The translations under genes were made by a program, and so were the position numbers. DNA of 64,000 bases from contig NW_004190442.2 of the NCBI RefSeq assembly GCF_000224145.3, forward strand, positions 39,594 through 103,593. Reading direction: 5' to 3'. This DNA is from Ciona intestinalis. Taxonomy: Eukaryota; Chordata; Ascidiacea; Phlebobranchia; Cionidae. The notes beneath the pieces are model-generated. The model worked only from the letters and a program-made list of their open reading frames with translations, searched no databases and had not been told where the DNA came from. Below are positions 22,001 to 37,000 of this stretch, piece after piece (within the stretch, counting starts at the first letter, position 1; each line of letters starts with the position of its first letter).

Positions 22001-25000
22001 ATCGCATGGTAACCTTCGTCGTGACGATGGGTTATTAAGGTGGGGGTACACGGGACAATACCGTCTCCATCCTCTGTGATCTGGAGGTATGAGGTGTTTA
22101 ATGGTAATGTAATGGAGTGCTCTTCAACCTTTCCTGGGTTGGTAAACACCTAAAGTTGTTGCGACGAACTCATGCACCCCTGATTGCTTTAACGTAAAAC
22201 TAATAACGTTTCGCAATCCAAGGGATGCAAGATATAAAATGCATGTAAAACTGTAGGAAAGTGGCTAAATTTGTAAAAAAAAAAGTTCAAAACTGAATAT
22301 TAAAGCTGAAAATTGTTGAAGTTTGTGATGCACCCTTGCATACCCTTTGCACTGGTGCACCGTGCGGGCCGGTTGAAGAGTGCTGATGTACGGCAGAAAC
22401 TTTGTGTAAAGTGCAATCCTTTACTATGCAAGGATGCAGAAGAATCCATTGTTGGATTATTTATATCAAAGATACAATGAAAATGTTTTATATGACGCTA
22501 AACGGCTAAACTTCAGTTATCTAACATGGTGTATTTAATATTAGGTGGATAAAGAATATGTTATCATCCTAAATTTACATAAACAACACTAAAACCCAAC
22601 TCTGACTTATTCCCTGGTGTTCAGGTAATGGGTAAAAACGGGCTTTAATCGCAGACCCTCAAAGACCTCATCCATATAGAATATACGTTACAACGATATT
22701 GAGTAAACTAACAGAAGGCATCACAATTCCAGGTGTCAATGGTGCAGGTCCAGGTCGGCTTGGTATCCGAGGTCTAACTGATGGCTCCGGTTGAATAACG
22801 AGGAACGGTAGACTCGATGACGGGAAAGTCGGTTGCTCGACGCTGGATATGTTGGATACTGTGATCGCTGGAATTGTATCGCCTGCATGGGGGATTAGTA
22901 TAGAGTTAAATATCTTCAATACTTCAGTGTATTTTGTATGTCACCGAAATATTAGCAGTGGAATTAGTTGTGACTTTATGATAAGGATTCGTAATAAACA
23001 CAAACTTTTAATATCAATTTTTATTCTACAATTTGTTGGACTTCATTTCTGTTTGCTATGTTTTCTAGCACCAGATCCTTGATGTACATTAGCTTTGGAA
23101 AGTTTAAATCTGTAAGGCTTATACCCCGAAGAATAGTTGTAAATATTCAAGCCCAGAACCTTCAACCTTGTATCGACAAGTTGTAAGCCGTAGTTTCAGG
23201 TCTGTCAGGCTGAACTCCCCAAACCCAAATCTAGTTGGTGATTAAACTAAAGTTTCAAAATATCTGATCAACCATCATAAACATCTTTACTTTCATCCCC
23301 ATCTTCCTCATCCGGTTGATCCTCTGCCTCAACATCAACTTCTTCATTCGCCATCTCTTCATCCGGCTGATAATTTTTGAGAGAAAATCATGAAAAATTA
23401 AAGTTTTTTAAAAATTTTTGTGAAAATAAAGTTTAAAAAAATAAGAAAAGAGTAAAAAAAATTATGAAAAAAAATTAAATTATGAAAAATGTAAGTTCGA
23501 AAGTACATTTGTCAGGAACAGAGTAATCATATATCAGAACAATATTCCACAAATATGCTGAAACATAATTTTAAAAATTCTTTCACATTTTTTTATGAAA
23601 ATTTTAGATAAAATTTCGTTAAAATTCTTGCGAAAAATGACAACTTTTATGAAAAAAAAGTAAAAAAAGTATTTTAAAAACCTGATCTTCGAAATCGGTT
23701 TCCGAGTTTTCTTCCTCACTGGAAATAACGATCATTTCCTCCGCATCACCAGGATCAAGGGAGGACGTCGCGACTTCTTGTTGACGGGTGGATGAACTCG
23801 CAACTTGGAGGGAAGACTCCGTGTCGTCGTCGTCATCTTGGGGGTAATCTATATTAGAGGGGGTTAAGTTACAAGTGTTTTCTTATTGTATCAAATTTAT
23901 ATGTATGGTCCCCCCCCCTAACATATGCATTTATGTTATGCCTCAATGGTTTTGCCATTTTCAGTTTTTTCTGTCTGACTTTGTTGGTCGTTTATTCCAA
24001 ACATTCGCTTGTGGTGTGGGCAGCTGTTGATAAATCAAACTATTTATATCAGTGGGGGTAAAACAAATTTGAATCGTAATTTGGTGATGGTGGTGTACAA
24101 CTTGTATCTTAAATAAAATGAGCAACAGGTTCCACAGATGTAGCGTTTAACATCGGTGTGTTTATATAAACCATACACACATGTGTATTCAACACTTTAT
24201 TCTCACGATCAATGTGTGTACTGTCTTTGTTTAGGTGAACAAACACAGGTCCATTCATGCAGTTTATGTTCATTATTGACGCACGGCAATCTTCGAATTT
24301 TTAATACTCGGCTCAAAAATTGCAGTTATAGATTGTAAAGATGATTTACACAAATACCAATATAGTTTACACAACAACTAAGTTAGCTCCACAAATATCA
24401 CCATCCAGGTCATTTTCATCTTGAACATTATTTTCAACATCCAAATTTTCCGAAACATCGTTCTGTTGTGATTGGTCGGGTTGTCGTGCATCACTGATCA
24501 AGCTCTGATGTCATAAAGAACATTATAATGTTATAAAAAAAAACAATTTTATTAAAAAATTCAAATTTACATACGTAGTAACTTGTAAGCGGGCACGAGA
24601 TGTATGAAACGGAACACCCGTGTTATAACGACTGTCATTGCCCCGCCAAGTGCACACATTCATCCAAACACACAACTACCACCGTACCCCTGCATATTCT
24701 GAATCACTGATCGTAATAACTGAATTTGTTTCGTTTTCAAGCTCTGTCCTGTCTCCTTTATTTTCAACGAGCGAAAATTGTCGGAAAAATGAGTTTCTTG
24801 TCTCGATCTTTGGAGTTCTGTTCCGTATCAACCTCACTTTTCCTCCAGGTAAGTTTCTATTCTCACTCGAAACTGACATCTGATTCAATATTTCATATGA
24901 TCGTATGTTTGAATAAGAGACTGACGATGCTATTTCCGCGAAATATATTTCTTTAATACAACAATTGGTTGGATTTGATTTGTGTCAGCCGTGCATGAAA

Positions 25001-28000
25001 CATTAAACCTAAGTAGATTCAGAGCTTTGGACCATTCACTGTAAGCCTGAACAAAATTACTTTGGCTAAACCCATGTTAACAAAATGTTGTATAAACCTA
25101 CTCCACTAACTAAATATTCTCTCTCATTTTAATGTAAATAATAAACAGAAATAAAAAATCCATGTTTACAAAAATTTTCGAAGCAAATTAAAAGTCACTA
25201 ACATAACAAAACGTTCTAAGAAAAAAATAAATTAACAATTAAGTATAATTATAACAATAACTTAACCAACTAAACCACGAACCTCAGAATCGTGTTGTTC
25301 GACCGTCACCGTGGAAACGCTCTCGCTCGATTGGTCGGGACTTCCCCGTTGTCGTTTCGGCAACGGTGCTACTGCCACCTGGTGATGAGTAATCGAGGTA
25401 TTTAAAAAAGAATTACAACAAAAAAATATAATAAAAAATAGAAATTAAGACAAAAATTATAAATTCAAAACTAAAAAGCTGAGTGTGAAAATCCTGATAA
25501 AAATTCAGGGAATAGTTTCCACCTGTGCCTCCCTGCTGCTGCCTGGAAGAGTTGATGTTCTGGATGTTAAAGAAGGAGCAACATCTTCAACGTGATCATG
25601 ACTTCTCTTCTGTCCTTGCTGGAGGAAAAATAAGATAAATTTAAACAAATTACAAAAAAATGTTGTGTATATATTAATATATATATATATAAAGAATTTA
25701 TCTAAAAAAATACTAAACATGTTTTTAAAATTCCCCCTAATTCCTACAGCCATTAACCTTTGGCAACAAAATCTTTTCCCTCTCTGGAAACTTTTAAATT
25801 TGTATTTGTGGCTTAAAATTGGGAGAAAGAAAAAAAAAACATGGAACTAATTATAACACTTGTGTAAAAAATAAAAAAATACTTTAAAATATGACAAAAA
25901 AACATGAAAAATGAAAGTATATATTATATATTCTTAAAACTAAAAAAAACATGGAACAAAATATAGTATGCAAGAAATGGTGTCCAATAACATGTGATGT
26001 GGAAAGTATTTTACAATATGCGGCACTCACGTTATGGAAAGGCCTTGCTGTTGGGTTGTTGAGCGAGACTCCGGTGCTACTTGTGGCCCCTGTGGTTGCT
26101 ACATTATGGGGGCCCGTGGACGATGGAGCGTCGGATTGTGAAGCGGAACTTACCACGACACTGGATGAAGCAACACGTGGCTGGTTCTGTCGATACGGGT
26201 TCGTTAATATGTAACGTTCAATATCTCTTTATTCGACCTATGCGCCGATCACACCATCGAGGGGAAAGTGAATGTCATTTAACAAAATGATCGACTCTCA
26301 AAAACACAGCGGTTCACGCAAAATATCAACATCATTACAAATAATATGCAGACTCGTATTTGCATAATAAAACATATATATATATTCAGTCTAAGCGGCA
26401 TCGTCAGAATTCACAATTAACCTGGTCATTAGATTGGTTGGTTTGGTCATCAGATGAAGACACGATGGCTTGATCATTCTCATTCCCTTCGTTTCCTGGA
26501 TCCCTTTGTTCCTGTGGTTGGGTGGGTAGTGTTGAACTGCCGGAACTGACAACATGCTGTTGCCTTGCAGGGCTCATGGGGTGCACGAACGCAGTGGCGT
26601 GACTGATTGCTGGAGCAACTGGCACTGATACAACAGATGGTTGGGAGACTGGGGAGGAAAAGTTGGTCATTTGAACTGTTATAATTTATTTGCACAAGAT
26701 ACATACTGGTGGCCTATTGTTAAAAAAGGTGGCCACACTTGTTATAAAGAGGTGGCCACACTTGGCATAAAGGTGGCCACACTTGGCATAAAGGTGGCCA
26801 CACTTGTTGTAAAAAGGTGGCCACACTTGTTGTGAAAAGGTGGTGGCCACACTTGGCATAAAGGTGGCCACACTTGTTTTAAAGAGGTGGCCACACTTGT
26901 TGTGAAAAGGTGGTGGCCACACTTGGCATAAAGGTGGCCACACTTGTTTTAAAGAGGTGGCCACACTTGTCGTGAAAAGGTGGTGGCCACACTTGGCATA
27001 AAGGTGGCCACACTTGTTTTAAAGAGGTGGCCACACTTGTTGTGAAAAGGTGGTGGCCACACTTGGCATAAAGGTGGCCACACTTGTTTTAAAGAGGTGG
27101 CCACACTTGTTGTGAAAAGGTGGCAACACTTGTTATAAAGAGGTGTTTTAAAGAGGTGGCCACCCTTTTTTAACAAGTGTGGCCACCTATAGTACACACT
27201 TGTTATACAGATGGCCACACAACTCACCAACAGCTTGCGTTGAAGATGATGCTGCTTGTGGAACACTGGATACCACAACTGGAATATCAACATTTATCGT
27301 TAGGACAACTTTAAATATCACTTATCGGTTTAAAAATGTTTTAACAAAATTAAGAATTAGTTTTATTATGGTTGAGTTGATATTTTGTTGTTTGTGTTAT
27401 TTATTTCTAGATTATAACTAAATTTATAAAGACGTTAAAGATGTTATGTCATATCATAATGTAGACTGTAGAGTGTATGTACCATTCATTATACCATCGC
27501 ATATAACTGTCGACCTCTAGCGAAATTGCTTAAAAATCTTCATTTTTGTGCATATAAGTAAAATTTGGAAAACATTAAAGTGAAATATTTAGAAAAAACT
27601 AAAATGAAACAAAATAAGAAAACTTGAAAAGAAAAGAGTGTTAGAAGTAAAGATTAGTTTAACACGAAAGAATTAGTTTAAAAAACTCGCCACAATTTAT
27701 AAACCTGGTCTTTCCACATCCTGTGCCTCTTGTTGTGGCTCGGGCATCACACGCGCGGTCCGTGTAACGCGCATCGGGGTGACTTGGTTGACACGTTGCC
27801 GCTGCGTGGTCGACCTTGTTTTACGAATCTCAGGTACTTGTGGTGGATGTCTACCCTCCAGTAGTTGCCGCTGTAATTCCTCTATCTGTGATGGTTTATA
27901 TAGGGAGTTACATATATATAGTAGGGTGGGGGAAGATGGGACACATTTTCATTCTATTTCCTTGTGCCATTTGGTAGTAAAAAGAGAACATTAAAAGAAT

Positions 28001-31000
28001 TATAAAACCGTATCCTCACGACTCCATTATTTGAATATAATGTGGTAAAGGTGAACCGTATTCCTAACCACACCATATGATGTGGCCGCTCAGTTAAAAT
28101 ATAAATATATATGTATATTGTATATGTGCGAGGGAACCACTGAAAAACATAGGGGGAGCACATTGTACGTTGCGCCGAGGGTAAAAATACACGAGTATAA
28201 AAAACTACACAGAAAAAAACCAAGGCATATCATGGAAACTTGGGTTGTAGGAAATATTTCACCCATTATTTAAGCCGCATTTTTAATATTTAAATATTTT
28301 CACCTTATTTTGAAGTTCAGTTCGTTGATCCGCCTCCGTTTTTCGATCAGCTTCCATTTTCTTCAGCTCATTATTCAGTCGCTCCCTTTCTTTGTTTGAT
28401 TCCTAATGAAATATCAACTTTTAAAAATTTTTAATCCAAACTAGATTGAAACTTATCTATTAAATTATGACAATTCAAATAAAATGACAGCAAAAATGAA
28501 TATCGATGTTCAGAATAGTTCCACGCCGAACTATCACATAATTAACATCGGCATTAAACTGTAAGCACCATAATTTCCAATCATGCCACGCTCACTATAT
28601 TTGTGATATTCGTGTATAATTAAATTGTTTTCTTGCAGCATATTAAACAATGTCTTTCCAATAATAAGTAGCAAACATTCAACTGCACAGTAAGTAACAC
28701 CTAAGTACAGACAAGACAGGGGTCTAAACAGAAAACGGGACTTTCTTTCACAACTGATTGAAAAGTAGTTTGGGGTAATGGGCCAACTCTAACCTAAATC
28801 CCTAGGTGATGGGGTAATGGACAAAATCCGAGTCCCAGGTCCATAGGGACATCCTCCATATATAAGAAAGCTTTCAATCACATTGATACGTACCTGATTA
28901 TCCTTTCTCAACTTTTCTATTTGTGACTTTGCCAAACTTAACAAAGTGCTGAAGCGTTTCTCCTTTTCTAATATTTCATCCACTTGCTTCTATAAAGTAC
29001 ACAAATATGAAAAGTTTATTTCACATTTTCGGCAACTTTTGAAATACATCAGTTAATAAGATGTAGGTTTAAGAATATTATTAATAGTTTTGATTATTTA
29101 TTGCTGGTTAAACATAGACTTTTTTGGTAGAAAATTTGCATTTAAACCCAAAATATGGATTAGTGGAATCCTGTTTAATAAAACACCATATTTACAAACA
29201 TACAAACACCAATAACCACCAACCTTTTTCTCATCCAAGGCCACCTTCAAACTTTCCACTTCGTTCTTCAATCCTTCGTTTTCCGTCGACAAACCTTTCG
29301 ATTCATCGTCAGTTTTCAAAACCTTGAAAAATAATAAACTTGAATAAAAAAAGTTAAGTCTACTAAACTAGATGGCTATTAAAAATCAAGTATTTTCATT
29401 GTTTAATAAACATAGATAAATTAACACAAATTTACATCAAATCATCTCTGCAAAATTTAGGAACTAATAAATAGCAAACCACAATAAATACACAACTTTT
29501 GTACCACAATAAACACACAACAAACAAGAAACACTTCATGTAAACATGTTGCATAAGAATATAAATTACTTTTACATTCCCATAAACCCCAACCCAAACA
29601 CCCACGTTTTTCTCAACTTCTTCTTGCTTTGACTTCAATAGTTGGTTCTCCTCCCTCAACCTCCCAACCTCTTCCTCTATTTTCATCTTATCTTCCTCAG
29701 CTTTGGAGCATCTCTCCTCTGCTCTCTTCACAGCATCCGAATCTTCCGCTGCCACGGCAACCGCATCACCAGCAGCTTTTGCCTCCGCATCCATCTGGAA
29801 CAATTATCAACAATAACAACGTATGGTATATAGTAGGGTGGGAAAAGATGGGACACCTTCAGTACATAATATCTAAATATCCTGATCATGTTTTAAACAA
29901 TTTAACAACGTTCTATGGGAGTTGTAAGGATTTGGATTTATAAATCCCCCCACCCTACTATATAATATAAACATAAGGTTACTGGCTATATAGGAATTTA
30001 AACGCCACCAAATACACAAAAGGTGATCATACACCTAGAACCAAGGAAGAACAACAATACAAACACATGATAGATACTAAAGGTGGCGTCATCTTTTATC
30101 TGAATACCTGGCGAGGTAAATACTCTCCCGGGATGTGCCGAACCTTCCAGGGGTTCGAAATAGACCAACAACATGTTAACATGATATAAATATAAATCAC
30201 TTTTATCTTGTAATGATGACATCAACATCTGGTAAAGTGAAGCACCCTGGGTGTTGGGGTGAGGGGTGAAAGTTTCCTTACAACTAAGTAAACTAACCTT
30301 CTGCTGCTTGGCGAGCAATTCCTCGTATTGAAGTTTAAATTTCCTTCCAACTTTTCGTATCTGTGGAACATATCATGATATGGGGAAATGGTATTTAACA
30401 GATGGTACGGTGGGGTAAGATGGTACATGTTTTCATTTTCATTTTCGTTCCATTTGATAGTTAACAAAGTTTATTTTCAGAATTATATAATTGATATTTG
30501 TTAAATGTTAAAAACAACATTAGAAAATATGGGATTTAGGTGCTAACGGTATCCCATCTTACCCCACAGTAAAATGACATCAGAAATAAATGTTAATAGA
30601 TCATACCTTGCTCATGGTTTGCAGTTGTTTTTCAGCGGATTCTTTGAGATTCTTAATCTCGTCCTCCTTCGAAGCAACTTGTCCTTCCAAGGTTGTCGAG
30701 TTCAATTTAGTCGTTTGAAGGTTGGTTTGTAAGTTGCGTATTTGACCTTTCAATGCAGAACACTCGGATCTGTGAAAAATGTGGAATATTAAATGCATTG
30801 GTATATAATATAAGTCAACCATTCCAATTGCCAAGCACTTAACAGGAGTTTATCATAACTAAAGGACGCCAGGTTCAAGGCTTGACTCTGCTACAAATGT
30901 GAGTTTTGTGTCCTTATAAAACGCCCTTAACTACACGGTATTTACGACAGGCCATCCCTGGTTTAACAACTGTTGTTTAACAGCCACTAATTTAACCTAA

Positions 31001-34000
31001 AGATAAAATAAACAATCGTTCATAGATAAACATAATTAACTTCTGTATTAATTCTATCAAGATTTTCTATTCTATGTGCGAAGCTTTGTCAAGGACCTGG
31101 GATTTATACCAGAGTTAGGATATTACCCCAACACCCAAGTAAGACCATTACCCCACCCACCACCAACACATACTTAAGCTCTGTTAGTTCCGTGTTCATT
31201 GTCTCAAGATTTTTGGCCAGCGTTGTTTTCTCGTTGATCAACCTCCGATATTCCTCAGGATCTTGTCGTCGTGGTGATTGCGTCATCTGCTGGACTCTCT
31301 CCTTCCATCGTGTGACGTCGTCAGCGTAAGCTTTCTTCTCAGTCTAAGAGAACAAAAATTACAAGTATTTTTTTTGTAAATAAGTGTACTTTTTAGGAGG
31401 TTTTTTAAGATACATTGTCAATATTAGTAACAACCATATCTTTTAAAAAGATAACCTCATTTCTGTTTTGCAATTTACTAGTTTTCTTACAGACAGAACA
31501 CAATCCTATTTATTTACAGCTTCAAACAGCTTTCAGTTTTCTTTAATAATAACCAACAATTTAAATCAAATAATAAGTTATTAAAAAACACAAATTAATA
31601 TAAAAGTATTGATTATTTACGACTTTAGCAGCTGAATAATCACCTCTGTGCTGGGCCAAGTTTAACAATTGTGTCCAATTTAACTTTTCAGTTAAATATA
31701 AGTTTGAAACCCCCCAACCCCCCCTCACCTGTAGTGCGGCACAATGAGCCGATAATTCTCGATTCTTGGTTTGCAGTGGGGCAAGATCGGCTTGTAGACC
31801 TGACAACCTGGTATTGGTTGATCGAAGATCAACATCAAGTTGATCCCTCTCCTCCTGTAACAGCTTGTTCCTCTCTTCCACCGACCTCAGATGGGAGATC
31901 TCGCGTTTCAACGATTCGTGCTCCGATAGTTTAGATGATTGTTCCTGCAATTTAAAACAAAGGTACATAAACAATTTTTAAAAATTACATCCAAATTTGC
32001 CACTAATTCTGCCAAGTCTGTTTCTTTTGTGAACAAAATATTTATAACTTTAAAAAAAGTTCTAATTTTATAATATACCAATAGTTATGACTATTATCCT
32101 TGGTATTAATTGTTTGCATAAAACTGTTTGAAATAAATAAATGCAATTTGCTTGCAAACATGGAATATCAATTATGGAATAAATATGTATTGAGCAATAA
32201 CAATCTTTGGTGTATTTCTATTATATTAGAAACAAAATGAATAAATTAGTTTGTAACAAAACATACATACCTCAACTTTAAGTTGTTGATCAGAGAGTTG
32301 TGTTTGTAGTTGTTTCATTTGTTCATCTGCATGTTGCAGCTGGTGTTTGCATCTTACCACTTCTGCTTGGACCAACTGTTGTGTATGGGGAATATTATAA
32401 ATTGAAATCAACAGTAAAATAACATGTTACTTATTTAACAATGGTGTTCTGTTTCATACACCTCGTGCCCGCTTAAAGGTTGCCAGATATGTAACTTATT
32501 TATCCTCGCATGGCGGGGCAACGACAGTTGTTATAACACGGGTGTTCTGTTTCATACACCTCGTGCCCGCTTACAAGTTACCACGTATGTAACTTATTTA
32601 TCCTCGCATGGCGGGCAACGACACTCGTTATAACACAGGTGTTCTGTTTCATTGTGTTCGCTTACGAGTTACCACGTATGTAACTTTGTGGGTGATTGTT
32701 TATCTTTGTGGCTGACAATTTAGGTTGGAGCAATTACCGTTAACTGTGTTGCTCAAGGACACAGACGCCAACAATAGTAGCAGCATGGAACTTTGAACCC
32801 AATACCTTTGGGTTACTGACAGGTGCGCTAACAGTGGGCCAGTTTAACAAACCCCCATAAATACGTACACATATATACTAATATAAACAAACAAATAGAC
32901 ATTTGAAACACCCACTTCACACTTAGTGTCCGAAATTTCCTTCTCTCTCCTCAAGAACTTGATCACATCGAGCAGCTGTTGGTTGGACGATCCAGCCCCC
33001 CCACCTTCTGCCGCAGCCACTGGGTCGCGAGAGGGGTAAAGTTTTTGGGGACTTAATGTTTTTGACACCTTGCTCTGTAGCTCCACCAACTGGCCACTCA
33101 TGGTTTGTATTTGTGCGTGAAGTGTTTCGTTTTGTTTCTCAATTTCTAAAAGAAAGTTGAAACTTTGATTGTTTTAATTTCAATTTTTTAACTTTTTTTT
33201 CAAAATCTTTCATGATGCTACACAAAAATTAGAGGAGATGTTACGTTCGGAGCTAAGGTTTTGATTAGTTGCCATTTTTGTTACTTTTTTTAAAGATCTT
33301 ACATAAAAAGATGCAAAAAATCCTAAAAAAATTCTAAACAAAGTTCTTAATTGATCAAAAAACGATCAAGATATGTGGGATATAGGTGTTATAGGCATCC
33401 CATCTTACCCCACAGCACCACACAACAACAATCACCTTGTACTCTGACAACTTGTTGTTGGTTTTCACTTTGTAGTTTCTCCTCCACACACTTCCAACTT
33501 TCCTCTTTATCTTTCAATGAATTCTCAGCTGCCGATAATTCCAACCGAAGTTTTTGATGCTCGGCATCGCTCGATTTCAATTTCTCCTGTTTTGGACAAA
33601 CGTTTTTTTTGTCAATATCATATTTTTATAGGAATGTAATGATTAATAAAAAAGAAGGAATATATCTAGAATTTTCCTGTTTTGTAGAAATGTTATTCGC
33701 AGTAGGCTAGAGAAAGATGGTTCTCATTCTTTTTTCTCTTTCATTTGGTGGTAAATAAAGAACATTCAAATAATTATAAAACCGTATCTTCCCGACTCCC
33801 ATAGACCGTTGTCAATTGTTTAAAACACAATCAGGAAATTTCAATATTTTGTGCTAAAGGTGTCTCGTCTTCCCATACCCTACTATATTACACGACATAT
33901 TCTTACTTTGATCTGAATCAGTTCTTTCATGGCGTTTGAATGAAGGATCATCTCACGTTGATAGTTATCGTTTGCTTCTTCTGCTTTCGCCACCTACGTG

Positions 34001-37000
34001 TGTATTGAATATGTTACAAAGAGTCGTGTTTAATTTATCAATACAGTATATTCATCTAACAGCTTGGGTTAGGTAGAAAGCTATGAATATGTTTATTTGA
34101 ACTTAGAAGTAATGTTTAGGTACTTACCATCTATCAAGAACCAAAGTTTTAGAAGAACTAATAGAGACTAAATATTCAAAATAATATAATGCGTTAAGCG
34201 AAACATAATACCTGTGCATATTAATAAGTATTGATGTTTATAATAATTGATGTTTATTTTGATTAAGCTTAGTGAACTTGGGAGAAATTGGTAAGCACAA
34301 TTTAATAAAATAGTAAATTCATATGCCACAAATACATGGAAATTGTTAACTGTTGATTTAACCAAAAGAATAAATCGTTAAATTGAATAATTAGAATGAT
34401 ATAATGTTATAAGTGAAATCTAATATAAAGGTGTATATTGATATATATAAGCATACAATAACAACAATACATATACAGCAGTAATAAGTAACATTATTTA
34501 CATTGTTATAAAGACCAAATAAACAGAATATATAGATTTATTCAACAATATAAGTAATACATATATACATGTAACACATTATTATAAACATCACCTGTTG
34601 GCTTCTATCCTCACGAGCGATCCGTTCATTGGTGATCGCCTCCGTTGTTCTTCGCATGGAAGATTCAAACTCTGATTGCACGGATACGAGTTGCTTGCGG
34701 AGGTCTGCTGTTTGGCGCTCTACTTCGCCTGGAGTTTTATTGTAGGTGGAAAAGTAAAAATATCACAGTTAAAAATATTATTATTGAAAAAAATATGAAA
34801 ATTACCATGATTGAAAAAATATCATGGTTGAAAAAATATCATGGTTGAAAAAATATCACGAGGCAAATATTGTAGAGTAACGCTAACATTTCTCTCACAC
34901 AGTTATAGTGCTTGAAAAAATATGTAATTAGTATTTAAATTTATATTTTACCAGTCATTGTATATTTCTCCATCTTTAGCGATTGGTGTTCTTCTTGTAG
35001 CTTGGCTAAGTCCTGTTCAAGTTTGGTTTGTTGTTCGTTTGATTGTTGCAGTCGAGTTTCAAGTGTGGTCATCAGCTCCTTGTTGGATGAAGCAGCCTGT
35101 GTGTGGTGTGTTGTTATGTAAAGATAAACAACAACAATTACTTTACAATATTTATTTCATGCTATTAACTTGCTATTTAAGTCACCTGCTATAATACTTA
35201 ATAAAACCACATTATATCCCATATTTCCTAATCGTGTTTTGAACAGTTAACAACAGTTTTTTCAAAGTTGTGATTATTAGAATATATAAACAACCTAATG
35301 GGATCCGTAAACAAAATGAAAGCATGTCCCATCTTACCCCTCAAAAACAACATATATAAAAAACTTACTTGTCTGAGTGAATCTTCGGAAGCCGATGCCA
35401 CCTCTTTATAATGGTCGGCGTGACGACGAGCTTTCTCCAGTCGTGTGGTGAGGTTGATGATCTCGTCCGACTTTTGTTTGATCTCTCTACGCAGCTGGAG
35501 GAGTGATGTAGTGTCCTCATCTGTGTCCTGATGGAGGTGTATGGATGATTGTTATTTAACTTATCGCGGGACAACGACAGTCGTTATAACACGAGTGCTC
35601 TGTTCCATACACCTCGTGCCCTACTTACAAGTTACCACGTATATTTTTCTTTTCTGTAAGACTGACAATTTAGGTTGGAGCAATGTTTTTAAGTGTCTTG
35701 TCCAAAGACACATAGGCCCATAATGGTAGCAGCGACGAGCTTTGGAAAACTTCGTCCTATTTGCAATCCCGCATCATATTCATCACAAATATATGTTCGT
35801 TCAACAAACAATATAATTCATTTACCTCTCCCCCCAAACTAGCAAGCCTCTCCTCAACAATTTGTAACTTGGTCTCAGCTTCCATTTTATCCTGATCCAA
35901 AGTTTCAAGGTCAAGTTTCGTTTGTTTCAAATCTTCCGATAACTTGTTTGAATTCATCTTCTCATTTTCGAGCGCCTTTTGCAACACCTGCAGTTGTTTC
36001 TCTATGCTCTAAAAGTAAAATAATAAAATTGGGTAAAAAACAAACCCATTGACATTAAAGTACTAATACCAACAATGCCAATATTACAATTCAAACAAAA
36101 CATTTCTTTCTTTTTTTTATTAAAAAACATCACGTTTAAAACATATATATACTAATTTTTTTACTGTTTAAAACCAATGTAACAAAACAGTTATTAAAAA
36201 AACTAATAAATAAATTTAACACTTTAAAAATATTGAAAAAAATTATTTAAAAACTTTACGAGCCCCATACCTGTACAGCATCTTGTTTCTCCTGTGTGAC
36301 ATCATTAACCCTTTGTTTCAAAACAATCAACTCCCGATCCTGAGATTCCAATCGACTGTGGAGTTGTGATCGGACCTAGGTGATGAATATGTGGTTTATT
36401 CTATATGGGTGAGGTCATACAGTAAGGCATGCCATGGGAGCTCGGATTTAGGCCAAAGTTGACCCATTACCCCAACATTGTATATGCACATTCTATTCTA
36501 TATGGGTGAGGTCCTACTGTGAGGCATGCCATGAGACCTGGGGTTTAGACCAGAGTTGGCCCATTACCCCAACATTGTATATGCACATTCTATTCTATAT
36601 GGGTGAGGTCCTACAGTCAGGCATGTCATGGGACCCGGGAAAGTTGGTTCATTCTTATATAACAACAACAAGGCTAATCTGGCCTAAATCCTTGGTTGTT
36701 GGGGTAATGGATGAACTCTGGTTTAAATTCCAGGTCCTCAACAAAGTCCTCACATAGAATAGAATGTGTTATAAGCATTGCAATTCTTACTTCAAACGCT
36801 TGTCCTTCCATGCTTTGCTGCATCTTCTGCAAGTTGCTCAACAACATAGATAAGTTGCTTTGCTCTCTTTGTAGTGATTGGTTCTCCGCGTTCAACCGAT
36901 CCTCGCATCTCTTGCTGATGTCAAGCTGACTCTTAATGGAGTCGCATCTCGACTGTGGGGATTTTTTAATGTAAATTAAAACAGTTAAGTGTAACATAGT

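Noticed and set aside
26686-27293. Apparent HLFKTSVATF-type repeat protein
   Set aside because: It is the GTGGCCAC minisatellite read through; it lies inside a TPR intron and has no other coding evidence.
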